Shown: positions 46,532-56,379 of the stretch, piece by piece
How the letters are laid out: each line of letters begins with the position of its first letter
Position numbering within the stretch: position 1 is the stretch's first letter
NCBI RefSeq assembly: GCF_010993705.1
Contig: NZ_WOFO01000003.1
Location: forward strand, 329,827-393,826
Source of the DNA: Cyclobacterium sp. SYSU L10401
GTDB lineage: Bacteria > Bacteroidota > Bacteroidia > Cytophagales > Cyclobacteriaceae
Length of the DNA stretch: 64,000 bases
Direction of reading: 5' to 3'
The notes under the pieces: generated by a model
Databases searched by the model: none
What the model saw: the letters and a program-made list of their open reading frames with translations, nothing else
What the model was told of the DNA's origin: nothing
Program-made: the position numbers and the translations under genes

Positions 46532-47854
46532 ATGCGAAAAGGCTCAGTATTCCACCTATCATTTACGATTGTATTCCTGGTTTTTTCTTTAAGTATTTTC
46601 CATTTTGGCAAAGCCCAAAGCTTGAAAGCAGCAGTGGTGAAAACCGATATCACCCCTGAAGACAGTCAATGGCTGCTAGGGTATGGTCCCCGTAAGTCTA
46701 CAGGTGTACACGATAAAATTTACCACAAGGTTTTGATTTTGGATGATGGGGATGACACTTTTTGTCTGATATCCTCGGATATTTGCCTGGTGTCTCCGGC
46801 CGAATACGATCGGGTAGCGGAAAAGATCCACAGTAGGTTTGGTATACCCGTATTGAATATCTGGTGGACAGTTACCCATACGCATTCCGCTCCTGAAGTT
46901 GGGCCTCCGGGTTTGCCAGAAGCCTTTATGGGTGATCGGTATGAACACGAGTGGGACAGAGAGTATACCCAAATGGTCGAAAATAAGATGTTGGAAGCCA
47001 TAGAAGAAGCACTCAGCAACCTTGAACCTGCCAAATTGGGATTGGGTTGGGGATTTTCCCAGGCAAACATCAACCGCAGGGCGATAGATGAATCTGGAAA
47101 GGCTTCCCTGGGTTTGAATCCTGACGGACCGGTAGACCGGAAAATCGGGCTGATCCGGATAGATAAAATGGATGGTAGCCCTTTGACCCTAGTTTCCAAT
47201 TATGCCATACATGGCACTGTATTGGGTCAGGAACATACGGCCATCAGTGGAGATGCCCCGGGTATTGTAGCCGAATATGTAGAAGAAAAAATAGGTGTCC
47301 CCATGCTGTTTATCAATGGTGCCGCCGGAAATATTGCTCCCATTTATAGTGTTTACCCCAACCCGGCAGCGGGACATCTGAGCCAATTCAAAGTTTTATT
47401 AGGGGATAAAATCCTGGATGCTTATCAGGGAATTGGAAACCTGTCCGAAAAAATAGACCTGCAGACTTCTGCCCTTACAGTGACTACCCCCAGGAAAGAT
47501 GGACTTTCCTGGCCTTCAGATCTGGAAAAGTACACGAATAATGATGCCGCAGGTAATCCGCAAGTCCTGTTACCGGTGCGGTTTTTAAGAATCAATCAAA
47601 CTGCCGCCTTGTGGAGTGCTCCATTGGAACTCTTTTGTGAATTGTCCAACGAAGTTCGTCAGGATTCTCCTTTTCCCTTTACCTTTTATTATGGGTATAG
47701 CAATGGTTGGCTGGGTTATTTGCCCACGGCAGCAGCCTATGCCCATGGTGGATACGAAGTAGAGAGGGTAAATGCTTTTACTCCAAGAGCCGGTGATGAC
47801 CTGATCTCCGCTGTTTCTTCTTTTTTAATGGGATGGTTGTCCGAAAAAAAATGA
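46532..47854 (+). CDS. Exported neutral/alkaline ceramidase N-terminal-domain protein
   Basis: A signal peptide (about 1-29, ending FGKAQ) leads into a domain of the neutral/alkaline non-lysosomal ceramidase family, with the metal-binding THTHSAP near 115, NYAIHGTVLG, and FINGAAGNIAP. At 440 residues it is shorter than true ceramidases (about 650+), lacking the C-terminal immunoglobulin-like domain, as do many Bacteroidota and Planctomycetes paralogues. Amide hydrolysis is expected but the substrate is unsure. It precedes a PVC-type cytochrome gene by 16 bases, likely in one operon. Confidence 0.85.
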   Translation: MRKGSVFHLSFTIVFLVFSLSIFHFGKAQSLKAAVVKTDITPEDSQWLLGYGPRKSTGVHDKIYHKVLILDDGDDTFCLISSDICLVSPAEYDRVAEKIHSRFGIPVLNIWWTVTHTHSAPEVGPPGLPEAFMGDRYEHEWDREYTQMVENKMLEAIEEALSNLEPAKLGLGWGFSQANINRRAIDESGKASLGLNPDGPVDRKIGLIRIDKMDGSPLTLVSNYAIHGTVLGQEHTAISGDAPGIVAEYVEEKIGVPMLFINGAAGNIAPIYSVYPNPAAGHLSQFKVLLGDKILDAYQGIGNLSEKIDLQTSALTVTTPRKDGLSWPSDLEKYTNNDAAGNPQVLLPVRFLRINQTAALWSAPLELFCELSNEVRQDSPFPFTFYYGYSNGWLGYLPTAAAYAHGGYEVERVNAFTPRAGDDLISAVSSFLMGWLSEKK

Positions 47855-47870
47855 ATAGCTTGTTACTATT

Positions 47871-50800
47871 ATGAGAAACGTACTATTTCATCTACCAGCA
47901 TTCCTGTACCTACTGACGGTAGTGAGCGCCTGCCAAAATGAAAATTCTCCTGCGGATCTTCCGGCTGGTTTTGAATTGGACGAGCGGTTTCAGATGGAGT
48001 TAATTGCAGCTGAACCCTTAGTGGCAGATCCTGTTGACATGTGCATCGATGGAAAGGGAAGGGTGTTTGTGGTAGAAATGCACGGCTACCCCCTGGATGT
48101 AAGTGGCAGTGGAAAGGTAAAACTTTTGGTAGATACCGACGGGGATGGAGTCATGGATCAGCATACGGTATTTGCCGATAGTCTCATCTTGCCTACGGGC
48201 ATCATGGCTTGGAAAAAGGGGGTGTTGGTTACAGACCCTCCACATGTACTTTACCTGGAGGATACCAATGAGGATGGAATAGCAGACAAGCGCGAGGTGA
48301 TTTTAACAGGTTTTGCCCGCTCCAATCCCCAACATAATGTAAATAGTCCCCGCTATGGTTTGGACAACTGGATTTACCTGGGCCATGAACCGGCCGTTAC
48401 TACGGTAATGTTTACGGAAAAATTGGGTGATAAAGGCAGTGAAATCCACTTTCCATTTCTCCCGGAAGGACCCCAACTGCCCGTCAACGCCGGTGGCAGA
48501 AGCATTCGATTCAAGCCGGATGGATCCGGATTGGAACGCTTGGCAAGCCGGACGCAATTTGGCCATGCCACGGATAAATGGGGAGAACGATTTCTGATTA
48601 ACAACAATAACCATTTGATTCACGAAGTGCTTCCGGCCAGGTATTTGGGTAAAAACCCCTTTTTCCCGATTAGCAATGTCACCCAATCCGTATCCGATCA
48701 CGGTAATGCCGCCGAGGTGTATCCCATCACGGATAATCCCGAACATCAGCTCTTGACAGATATCGGAGTCATGACTTCAGCCTGTGGAATCACCCCTTAT
48801 TTGGGTGGGGCATTCCCCGAACCATTTGATCAGGTGATCTTTACGGCAGAACCCGTTAGTAATCTGGTTCATGCAGACATTTTGCAGGACAAGGGAGCCA
48901 CCTTCACCGGCAGCCAATTATACACTCGAAGTGAATTTCTTCGATCCCGGGATGCCTGGTTCAGGCCGGTTAATATGTATCTGGGGCCGGATGGCGCCTT
49001 GTACTTGCTGGACTATCACCGAAAAATCATCGAGCATCCGGAATGGATGGCGGATGAAGTGACGCAATCCGGAGCCCTCTATGAGGGAACGGATAAAGGC
49101 AGAATCTACCGAATCAGTCCAAAGGGGTCGGGAAAGGCCGATTGGTCACAGTCCATTGATTTGGAGCAGCTGACGGAACAAGCCTTAATCGAAAAATTAT
49201 CGCATCCCAACCATTGGTGGCGATCCAATGCGCAACGAATTTTGGTGGAGCGCAACCCGAATCCCTTACCCAGGCAATTGATGGAACTTGCTGGAAATGC
49301 CAGCCAGCCACTGGGCCGCCTTCATGCGTTATGGACCTTGCATGGTTTGGGAAAATTGCAGGCAGAACAGGTGAAAGAAGCATTGCAAGATCCGGAGGCA
49401 GGGGTCCGGAAAAATGCCTTGAAATTGGCGGAGTTTTTTCCAGACAAACTGGCAGGCTGGAAACAGGACCTAACGGCGATGGTCGATGATCCGGATCCCA
49501 AGGGTAGGTTTCAGTTGGTAAACACATTGAGCACGCTTTCAGAACCATGGGCATTTGCTACGCGTATGGCCGTACTGAAAAAGGATATGGACGATGAATG
49601 GGTGCAGTTGGCGGTGCTGGCCGCACCGTTAGGGAATCAGGAGGATATACTGGAAGAACTGATCAGCGGGTACCGTGCCGATCAGCCCGGATTCAATGAG
49701 ATGATCGAGAAAGCCGCTCGCATGCAGGCCGCAAGGGATGGATTTGAAGCAGTACAGACTAAAATAACTCCATTAGTGCAGGCAATTTATTCTACAGCAG
49801 GTTGGGAGCCCTCTCTCATAAAGGGCATGGCCTCCGGTTTGCAACATTCCCTGCCTTCGGGAAAGGGCTGGGAAGACCTGCAGCAAGCAATAATCCTGCA
49901 GCTACCGGTGATTTCCTCGCTGCCACTAAAAAATGCTTTTATTGATTTGGTGTCCCTGGGACCAATACCCGAAATCCCGGCACAAAATAAAATAGTGCAT
50001 CAGGCATTCGAAATTACGCTAAATCCTTCCGAGAAGGAGGAGGATCGATTGGTTGGGTTGCGGATCATGGGGCTTTTTCAGCCTGAAAATGTATCCCAAG
50101 AATTAAAGCAATTGATTCAACCACAAGAGCCGGTCAGGTTACAGCAAGAAGTACTTTCCTATTTGAGCAATACGGCCGATGGGGGATATGCGGACTTTTT
50201 AATGGAGCGGTGGAAGGGACTCAGCCCGGAGGTGAGAAATACTGCGGTTGGTTCTCTTTTAAATAGTGACTCTCGCATTCATGCGTTACTGGACGGGCTG
50301 GAGCAGGGAACCGTTTTGCCTAGTCATATTCCCTGGGGCAATACGGTCTTTTTGATGAACCAAAAAGACCCGGCCATCCGGGATAAGGCCAGGGCTTTGC
50401 TGGTGCCTTCGGAAAGCGAAAGAGAGGATGTCATTCGTTCGTTCCAGACTGCCCTTGAGCTGGAAGGCATGCCTGAAAAGGGCCTGCAGGTCTACGAAGA
50501 GAATTGTTCCATTTGTCATCAAATGACGGAGGAGCGGGGAGAATTGTATGGTCCCGACCTGGCATCCCTTCGAAACCGACGCTATGAAAGTATCCTTAAG
50601 GACATCCTTGATCCCAACCTTTCCATAGCAGACGGTTATGATCTTTGGCAAATAGAGCTGTCCGATGACCAAACCGTCCAGGGAATCATTTCCCATGAGA
50701 CAACCACTGCCATTGAGCTAGTGCAGGCCGGCGGTTTAACCCGGACCATTTCCCGGTCAGAGATTTCCAGCATGCAAGCCCTGCCGGTGTCAGGGATGGC

Positions 50801-50873
50801 CCAGGGGTTGGAAAATCAAATCAGCGTGGAAGAGATGGCAGATTTACTGGCATTTATTAAGCGAGGATTGTAG
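47871..50873 (+). CDS. PVC-type heme-binding lipoprotein with beta-propeller and HEAT-like repeats
   Basis: The 1000-residue protein starts with a lipobox (LTVVSACQNE) and then a beta-propeller of the DUF7133/membrane-bound dehydrogenase type, beginning FQMELIAAEPLVADPVDM. A middle region of about 400 residues is helical and repeat-like. The C-terminus holds one c-type heme site, CSICH, with the axial-ligand segment after GELYGPDLASL. This architecture is abundant in Planctomycetes and in polysaccharide-degrading Bacteroidota and probably works in periplasmic sugar oxidation, which is inference. It follows the ceramidase-like gene. Confidence 0.88.
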   Translation: MRNVLFHLPAFLYLLTVVSACQNENSPADLPAGFELDERFQMELIAAEPLVADPVDMCIDGKGRVFVVEMHGYPLDVSGSGKVKLLVDTDGDGVMDQHTVFADSLILPTGIMAWKKGVLVTDPPHVLYLEDTNEDGIADKREVILTGFARSNPQHNVNSPRYGLDNWIYLGHEPAVTTVMFTEKLGDKGSEIHFPFLPEGPQLPVNAGGRSIRFKPDGSGLERLASRTQFGHATDKWGERFLINNNNHLIHEVLPARYLGKNPFFPISNVTQSVSDHGNAAEVYPITDNPEHQLLTDIGVMTSACGITPYLGGAFPEPFDQVIFTAEPVSNLVHADILQDKGATFTGSQLYTRSEFLRSRDAWFRPVNMYLGPDGALYLLDYHRKIIEHPEWMADEVTQSGALYEGTDKGRIYRISPKGSGKADWSQSIDLEQLTEQALIEKLSHPNHWWRSNAQRILVERNPNPLPRQLMELAGNASQPLGRLHALWTLHGLGKLQAEQVKEALQDPEAGVRKNALKLAEFFPDKLAGWKQDLTAMVDDPDPKGRFQLVNTLSTLSEPWAFATRMAVLKKDMDDEWVQLAVLAAPLGNQEDILEELISGYRADQPGFNEMIEKAARMQAARDGFEAVQTKITPLVQAIYSTAGWEPSLIKGMASGLQHSLPSGKGWEDLQQAIILQLPVISSLPLKNAFIDLVSLGPIPEIPAQNKIVHQAFEITLNPSEKEEDRLVGLRIMGLFQPENVSQELKQLIQPQEPVRLQQEVLSYLSNTADGGYADFLMERWKGLSPEVRNTAVGSLLNSDSRIHALLDGLEQGTVLPSHIPWGNTVFLMNQKDPAIRDKARALLVPSESEREDVIRSFQTALELEGMPEKGLQVYEENCSICHQMTEERGELYGPDLASLRNRRYESILKDILDPNLSIADGYDLWQIELSDDQTVQGIISHETTTAIELVQAGGLTRTISRSEISSMQALPVSGMAQGLENQISVEEMADLLAFIKRGL

Positions 50874-51163
50874 CGAACTCCCCTTGGTTTTCAGCTAGAC
50901 TCAAATAGCGTATGCGCATAAAAACAACCCTAAACCAATTTCGAATAAAGAATGTATAAGTAATAGAATATCAGTATCTTGATGTTTGATTTTTAAACGT
51001 AATTTTAATTTATTAAATGCAGGTCTAGTTTTTTAAATCAAGGCCTAATTGATTGAACTTAGGTCAAACTAAAGCGGTTTTGGGACAAGCATAAATAGGA
51101 TATCAGCTGGATTGGAAAAGAGTAGTGCTTCCCACAATGAACGGCATCTGGCTGGAATTTTAC

Positions 51164-51223
51164 GTACCGAGAAATCCGACAGTAAACGAAATCCCCCTTT
51201 TTTAAAGGGGGCAAGGGGGATTT
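51164..51223 (+). repeat. 60-bp direct repeat, copy 1
   Basis: This block, starting GTACCGAGAAATCCGACAGT and ending in a CCCCCTT...AAGGGGG palindromic core plus GGGGGATTT, recurs at 51466-51525 with one mismatch. The core can form a hairpin. Confidence 0.85.
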
Positions 51224-51344
51224 ACGGACGAAAATCGCATCAAAATCGTAATGACTCGTCCTGAAATAGGTTTACAGATTTTAATTTTATTCATTGCTAG
51301 TCCTACCACAAATTTACATAAGCGCATAGATGGGATGGGCACGA

Positions 51345-51381
51345 AAAAATCCCCCTGCACCCCCTTAAAAGGGGGATTTGC
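51345..51381 (-). repeat. Partial inverted copy of the 60-bp repeat
   Basis: On the minus strand this reads like the 3' half of the 60-bp repeat (AAATCCCCCTT, AAGGGGG, GGGGGATTT), with a few substitutions. It lies between the two direct copies. Confidence 0.6.
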
Positions 51382-51465
51382 TGAAATGCATGATTGAAGC
51401 TAAATAGGTGCCATTTAAACGGGCTGAAAAAACTACTCGTGAATACCGTTACTGGTAAACCGAAT

Positions 51466-51525
51466 GTACCGAGAAATCCGACAGTAAACGAAATCTCCCT
51501 TTTTTAAAGGGGGCAAGGGGGATTT
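51466..51525 (+). repeat. 60-bp direct repeat, copy 2
   Basis: This matches 51164-51223 over 60 bases with one substitution (CTCCC for CCCCC). It ends about 115 bases before the sialidase-like gene. Confidence 0.85.
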
Positions 51526-51642
51526 TTCCTCAGTCCGTATGTTTTTATTTATTTTTTAGCGCATAAATTTCGGCTTTACCCATTTTTTATCTTAACTAGT
51601 AAGCCATTTATTGATGCCTCGTACTTAGTTTGTTTTGACCCA

Positions 51643-53538
51643 ATGAGCATAAAATTAAGCCCCATCCATAGCCTTTTCGTTGCCCTGTTATTTGGGACAT
51701 TTGCAGGCAATGCAGGTTCTGCTTTAGCCCAGGCAACCGATTGGAGAAATATTGAAAATGGCCTGGTCATTCCTGACAAAAGCTATAGTGACCAGCCCTA
51801 CATCGTAAAAACGGATGACGGAGCCTGGTTATGCGTGATGACTACCGGAGCCGGGCATGAAGGTGCCAGTGGACAGCATATCATCAGCCAGCGAAGTGTT
51901 GACCAGGGCATTACCTGGGAAGATAGGGCAGAAATAGAGCCCGCAGATGGCCCTGAGGCTTCCTATGCCGTGCTTTTGAAAGCACCTTCGGGTCGGGTAT
52001 TTGTATTCTACAACCACAATACCGACAATCTCAGGGAAGTGAAAGGAGAGGATCCTCCTTACAAAGATGGTGTGGTTAAAAGGGTGGACAGTCAGGGCTA
52101 TTTCGTCTTTAAGTATTCCGACGATCACGGCCAATCCTGGTCGGAAGGCCGGTATACCATTCCGGTACGTGAATTCGAAATCGACCGAAACAATCCCTAT
52201 CAGGGGGATATCCGCTTTTTCTGGAACGTTGGTAAAGCCTTTTCACATAACGGGAGCGCCTTTGTTCCGCTGACCAAAGTAGGCGGCTTTGGGAACGGGT
52301 TTTTCACCTCCAATGAGGGGGTATTGTTAAAGAGTGATAATTTATTTACAGAATCAGATCCCAATAGGGCTGTTTGGCAAACCCTGCCCGAGGGGGATAT
52401 TGGCCTGAGAACCCCTGAAAACGGAGGGCCGATTGCTGCTGAACACAGCTATTCCGTACTAAGTGACGGTTCCTTCTTTGTGGTTTACCGTTCGCTGGAC
52501 GGGCACCCGGTATACAGTTACAGCCGGGATCAGGGCAAAACCTGGGATCCTCCGCAGTACATGAGGTATGCAGATGGTCGGTTGATGAAACATCCCCGGG
52601 CAGCCAATTTTGCCTGGAAATGCCAAAACGGAAAGTTTCTGTATTGGTTTCACAATCATGGGGGTAGATTTATCAGCGAACATCCCAATCCGGGATCCAT
52701 TGGCTACAATGACAGAAATCCCGTGTGGATAGCAGGAGGAAAGGAAGTAGATGGGGATGATGGGAAAATCATACAATGGAGTCAACCCGAAATCCTGCTT
52801 TACGATGATGACCCCTTGATTAGAATAAGTTATCCTGACCTGATAGAGGCCGATGGCAACTATTATATGACCGAAACCCAGAAGGACATTGCCCGCCTCC
52901 ATCAGATTGACAGCAGCTTTCTCAACACCCTTTGGAATCAATTCGACGCCGTCTCCCCGGTGAATGATGGGCTAAAAATAAATTGGCGGGGAGAAGGTTC
53001 AGCGCTACCTGCGGAGCTGCCTGCAGCAGCTATGCCTTCTTTTCGGATCAGAGATACCAACACAGCCGATTACAGGGGTAAAAACACTGCGAATGGTTTT
53101 ACCATTGAAATGGGCTTTGTGCTTCATGAACTCAGGGAAGGCCAGGTGCTGGCAGATACCAGAGATGCTTCCGGCAAAGGCTGGTGGATAAGCATTTCGG
53201 AAAATGAAACGTTGGAATTTCAAATGAATGATGGCCAGACAGGTGCGGTTTGGAACGCTGATCCCGGATTATTGAAGGCCGGTAAGCGCCATCAGGTAAG
53301 TATCATTGTGGATGGAGGGCCAAAGATCATCGCATTTGTCGTAGACAAGCGCTTAAATGATGGGGGAGAGGACCGGCAATTTGGCTGGGGCAGATTCAGC
53401 CCCTTTTTCCAGTCTGCCGCAGGTTCACCTACCTTAAGGATAGGGCCAGATATAAAAGGAAAAATAAATTATTTACGATTTTTCGATCGGGCACTAATGG
53501 TAACCGAAGCCCTGGCCAGCCAGCGATTCCAGGAATAA
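51643..53538 (+). CDS. Exported sialidase-like BNR-repeat protein with LamG-like domain
   Basis: The 631-residue protein has a signal peptide (about 1-30, ending ALAQ). Asp-box (BNR) repeats of the type SxDxGxTW appear at SVDQGITW, SDDHGQSW and SRDQGKTW, typical of a six-bladed sialidase-like propeller. After about residue 450 a concanavalin-like/LamG domain follows. True sialidase residues (Arg triad) cannot be verified by eye; many such proteins act on other glycans. It stands alone downstream of the repeats. Confidence 0.82.
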   Translation: MSIKLSPIHSLFVALLFGTFAGNAGSALAQATDWRNIENGLVIPDKSYSDQPYIVKTDDGAWLCVMTTGAGHEGASGQHIISQRSVDQGITWEDRAEIEPADGPEASYAVLLKAPSGRVFVFYNHNTDNLREVKGEDPPYKDGVVKRVDSQGYFVFKYSDDHGQSWSEGRYTIPVREFEIDRNNPYQGDIRFFWNVGKAFSHNGSAFVPLTKVGGFGNGFFTSNEGVLLKSDNLFTESDPNRAVWQTLPEGDIGLRTPENGGPIAAEHSYSVLSDGSFFVVYRSLDGHPVYSYSRDQGKTWDPPQYMRYADGRLMKHPRAANFAWKCQNGKFLYWFHNHGGRFISEHPNPGSIGYNDRNPVWIAGGKEVDGDDGKIIQWSQPEILLYDDDPLIRISYPDLIEADGNYYMTETQKDIARLHQIDSSFLNTLWNQFDAVSPVNDGLKINWRGEGSALPAELPAAAMPSFRIRDTNTADYRGKNTANGFTIEMGFVLHELREGQVLADTRDASGKGWWISISENETLEFQMNDGQTGAVWNADPGLLKAGKRHQVSIIVDGGPKIIAFVVDKRLNDGGEDRQFGWGRFSPFFQSAAGSPTLRIGPDIKGKINYLRFFDRALMVTEALASQRFQE

Positions 53539-53854
53539 GGGAATCAATACAGGCCAATACATCCTGAATTCTATGGAATAGAGGGGGCGGCATTTTGGAC
53601 CGGAAATTTCAGTTTATAGACAATAAAGCCTAGCCAAATGTAAAATCATGGCTAAATTAGCTTACAGTTTCAGGGGGAATAAAGTGCAGTGTGCAGGTCA
53701 TTTGAACGTTAGCGAGCATTAATAGATGGATAACACCGATAGCCAAACTCAAATATTGTTTGATAATAGAAATAGTCGGTTAAAGTCCTATCGACTTCGA
53801 TTCTTAATTCAAATATTATGGTAATTACCGTTACTGGGAACTCCAACCATTTTA
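53539..53854. other. 316-bp spacer after the sialidase-like gene
   Basis: Nothing recognisable. A short TACCGTTACTGG string also occurs near 51445 in the repeat region, hinting at shared intergenic sequence. Confidence 0.4.
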
Positions 53855-54301
53855 TTGTACCGAAAGGACGGAGTAATATCATTGTATCTTCTGGTGCCAT
53901 TTATCATTTTGTGGATTATTTGGGATTACCTCGATGAAAAAAGATTTAAATACAGGACTTTATTGATCTCATTGGAAACGAGTACCGACAAGTTATTTAT
54001 TGAAAATATTGATCGAAAAGACCGACAGATTAAAATGTCAATTGACTTGAAAAAAAGTAAAGTTAAACTAAAAGAGCTTCGATTTGGGAGACTTAATGTT
54101 CCAGGTTATGAGCTGATTATTTGTGAAGGTTCCGAAGTCGTGTATCGGCAAAATGATAGCTCAATAATATCAAGACGGACCATTAAGAAAGTAGCAGAAC
54201 AGATAATTGAATATCAAGTTAAAAAAGGACGGCAGCAAAAACCGGTGAACTTAATAAAGAAATTGAAAACGAAAATAAAAATACCCGGTAAAAGCACCTA
54301 A
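53855..54301 (+). CDS. Possible membrane-anchored protein, unknown, TTG start
   Basis: A 148-codon frame starting at TTG encodes one hydrophobic segment (about 9-24) and a basic C-terminal part with an alternating hydrophobic pattern. No ATG occurs before residue 60. I do not recognise it. Composition looks coding, but it stands in a degraded region and may be the remnant of a longer gene whose start was lost. Confidence 0.45.
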   Translation: MYRKDGVISLYLLVPFIILWIIWDYLDEKRFKYRTLLISLETSTDKLFIENIDRKDRQIKMSIDLKKSKVKLKELRFGRLNVPGYELIICEGSEVVYRQNDSSIISRRTIKKVAEQIIEYQVKKGRQQKPVNLIKKLKTKIKIPGKST

Positions 54302-54685
54302 AGAAATATGGGTTAGTTAGTGGTTTCCGCAATGTTCGTTTTTCGTGGCTTCCTTTGTCATGGGCGGACAGGAAAGTGATCCGTAATGCCTCAGGTTTAT
54401 TAATAGCGATCCATTTGAATACTGAGGAACCCTGTTTACAGTCCGTATGGATGGTGTCATTTAGGCGAGCGTAGCCTGTCCCGCAGTTGAGAGGGAAACG
54501 CTATCCGGGCTCATTTACGGAATTCGGGAATTCCGATAAAATCGGGAGACGGACCTGCCCGTCCTAACGAGAAATTTCCTGCAACGGGATAGGTGTGAGT
54601 GAAGGGGCAGGGTTATTCAGTCCCATCACATCGACCCACTTGAAAGACAGGATGAATATATGGATGGAGAGCAGAACGGTACTGA
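54302..54685. other. 384-bp non-coding stretch
   Basis: No gene recognised. It contains a GGAATTC-GGGAATTCC palindrome near 54520 and GC-rich segments, probably intergenic repeat debris. Confidence 0.4.
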
Positions 54686-54976
54686 TCAATCAGGACACAC
54701 AAGGGGCAATATCACAAAAACATGTATAAAAAACAGCAGGACAAATACTATCCCCATAATCAAAGGATAAAAGAGCGATTCGCCTTTGCCTTTTACAGAT
54801 GGCTTTAGCAAGTGGGTAATTAACCCATGGACAGCTCCGGCAAACATTAGAAAAGGCACTAATGCAAAAAGGACTAGAAAATCAGAATTGTACTTATCTG
54901 GTGCTATACCGTAAAAGTAAACCCCTACGATAATAGAGAGTACTAATATTGTCCAATATATCTTTCTTGCTACCAC
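54686..54976 (-). CDS. Small three-helix membrane protein, unknown
   Basis: The 96-residue protein has three hydrophobic segments (about 7-26, 34-55 and 68-90). No family recognised. It lies 30 bases downstream of the universal stress protein gene on the same strand and may be co-transcribed with it. Confidence 0.55.
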   Translation of the reverse strand: MVARKIYWTILVLSIIVGVYFYGIAPDKYNSDFLVLFALVPFLMFAGAVHGLITHLLKPSVKGKGESLFYPLIMGIVFVLLFFIHVFVILPLVCPD

Positions 54977-55006
54977 TTCTTTATAATTTTCTTGGTGATT
55001 CGGTCT

Positions 55007-55858
55007 TTATTTCTTTTCCAGTACACGCAAATAATGCTCGTTGAAACTCAGTAAGGGTATAGAAGTGTGGAACTCCATTTTCTTTACAAGATCACTGTGA
55101 AACAACCTGTCAACAATTCCTTTACGCTCCTTTTCAAGCATCACCAATAGATTGAACCCCTGTTGATTGATGTACGCATTAAGCTCCTCATAGATATTGT
55201 CTACCAACAGTAATTGAATCGTGATGCCATCATAATTAATCCTGTCTTTCACCAAATCCTTAAACCATTCCATCTTCTCAGCGCCCTTATATTCATTGGG
55301 TGTACTTACGTGTGTTACTGTAATTTCAGAATCAAATGGTCGGACAAGTGCAGTCAACTTTTTGAGCGCCGGTATATCGGCTTCGTGAAGGTCTGTTGCA
55401 TACAGTATCTTTTTTAAATCGCTATCAACAGCATTTTCAGGAACAGCTAAAACTGGAACAGGTGATTTGTTGATCAATTCCTTTGTTGTGCTGCCAACAA
55501 TGACTTCTTTGACCTTGCTTCCTCCTTTAGTGCCAATGACCACTAATCCTGGATCATTTTCTCTGATAACAGAAATAATAGCTTTTACAATAGAAGTACT
55601 TTCGGCTGCAATGTATTTTATATTTATATCCTTTGCATACTGATCAAATATTCCTTTCAGCTTATTTTCCGATTCACAGATGGCCTGTCTTTCCATTTCA
55701 AGCGCATCTTCCGTATAAGGATAGTTCCATGAAGTTGGAATATCAAACACATGCAGCATGATTAAATTTGCTTTATGCTTCTGAGCAATTTTTAATGCCT
55801 GAATAAAGGCTTTTTCTGCATTCTCAGAAAAGTCGGTAGCATATAATATTTTCTTCAT
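55007..55858 (-). CDS. Tandem-domain universal stress protein
   Basis: The 283-residue protein (start at the Met of MKKILYATDFSENAEKA, the normal N-terminus) contains two UspA domains: 1-140, with the ATP-binding VIGTKGG...GSTTKELI, and 145-283, beginning LKKILYATDLHEADI. The second domain lacks a clear GxxG(9x)GS loop. Such tandem Usps are common in Bacteroidota. Usp genes are often stress-induced, which cannot be confirmed here. Confidence 0.9.
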   Translation of the reverse strand: MKKILYATDFSENAEKAFIQALKIAQKHKANLIMLHVFDIPTSWNYPYTEDALEMERQAICESENKLKGIFDQYAKDINIKYIAAESTSIVKAIISVIRENDPGLVVIGTKGGSKVKEVIVGSTTKELINKSPVPVLAVPENAVDSDLKKILYATDLHEADIPALKKLTALVRPFDSEITVTHVSTPNEYKGAEKMEWFKDLVKDRINYDGITIQLLLVDNIYEELNAYINQQGFNLLVMLEKERKGIVDRLFHSDLVKKMEFHTSIPLLSFNEHYLRVLEKK

Positions 55859-56266
55859 GCCTATTTTCGCCTCGTAAAATTGATTCATCAAATTTAATCA
55901 ATCAAGTTCCGATCTACGAAGACTTACGTCATTCTTTAGCATGACTTTGGTCATTTTATAAAAGAATAGATTGCGTTACTATTCTGTCCTTATATGAATG
56001 CCTTATTTTTGATATTAGGAAGTGGCTTGCTGATGAACATCTGACTTTGGAGATATTAGATAACTAAATACGGCGCTTTTAAAAGATAGGAATGGGGCCA
56101 ATTTGTCAGTAATTGCTGAACTTGTGGAAAAGGAAATGCACCGGTTTATAGAGATGGAAAACAATTCCAGGTTTGTCGGAAAGATCAACGTGACGACCAT
56201 AGATGATCTTTGATCGAGAAAGCCGGCCTACAATAACGAAGCTGTCTGTCGGGTCTGATTGCCCTG
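55859..56266. other. About 400-bp region left of the IS, with a possible gene remnant
   Basis: This includes the Usp promoter region. Within it, 56064-56213 (+) is a 49-codon open stretch ending in TGA with coding-like composition (AELVEKEMHRFIEMENN and so on), no start codon and no family I recognise. It may be the 3' end of a gene lost in rearrangement. Confidence 0.35.
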
Positions 56267-56284
56267 CAATGCTATTAAGTTAAG
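56267..56284 (+). repeat. IS left terminal inverted repeat
   Basis: This is an 18-bp match, without mismatch, to the complement of 57841-57858. Confidence 0.85.
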
Positions 56285-56312
56285 AAAAAAATGTCCTCAG
56301 GAGCTAAAATAA

Positions 56313-56337
56313 GCCGGTTTTCCTTATGAAAACCGGC
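56313..56337. repeat. Hairpin inside the IS upstream of the transposase
   Basis: GCCGGTTTTC and GAAAACCGGC flank a 5-base loop. In IS elements such a stem can shield the transposase from outside transcription; that role is inferred. Confidence 0.5.
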
Positions 56338-56379
56338 CTACTTTAGGTAAATTATGTCGTCTAAAACATATAGCTTTGA

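Larger units (their letters stand above)
50874..51642. other. 769-bp non-coding region with repeats
   Basis: No gene is supported here. The region contains two 60-bp direct repeats and one shorter inverted copy (listed separately). The remainder is AT-rich with no recognised promoter. Confidence 0.6.

Noticed and set aside
51164..51525. CRISPR-like array
   Set aside because: Only two full copies, 60 bases long, with a spacer of about 240 bases; no cas genes.
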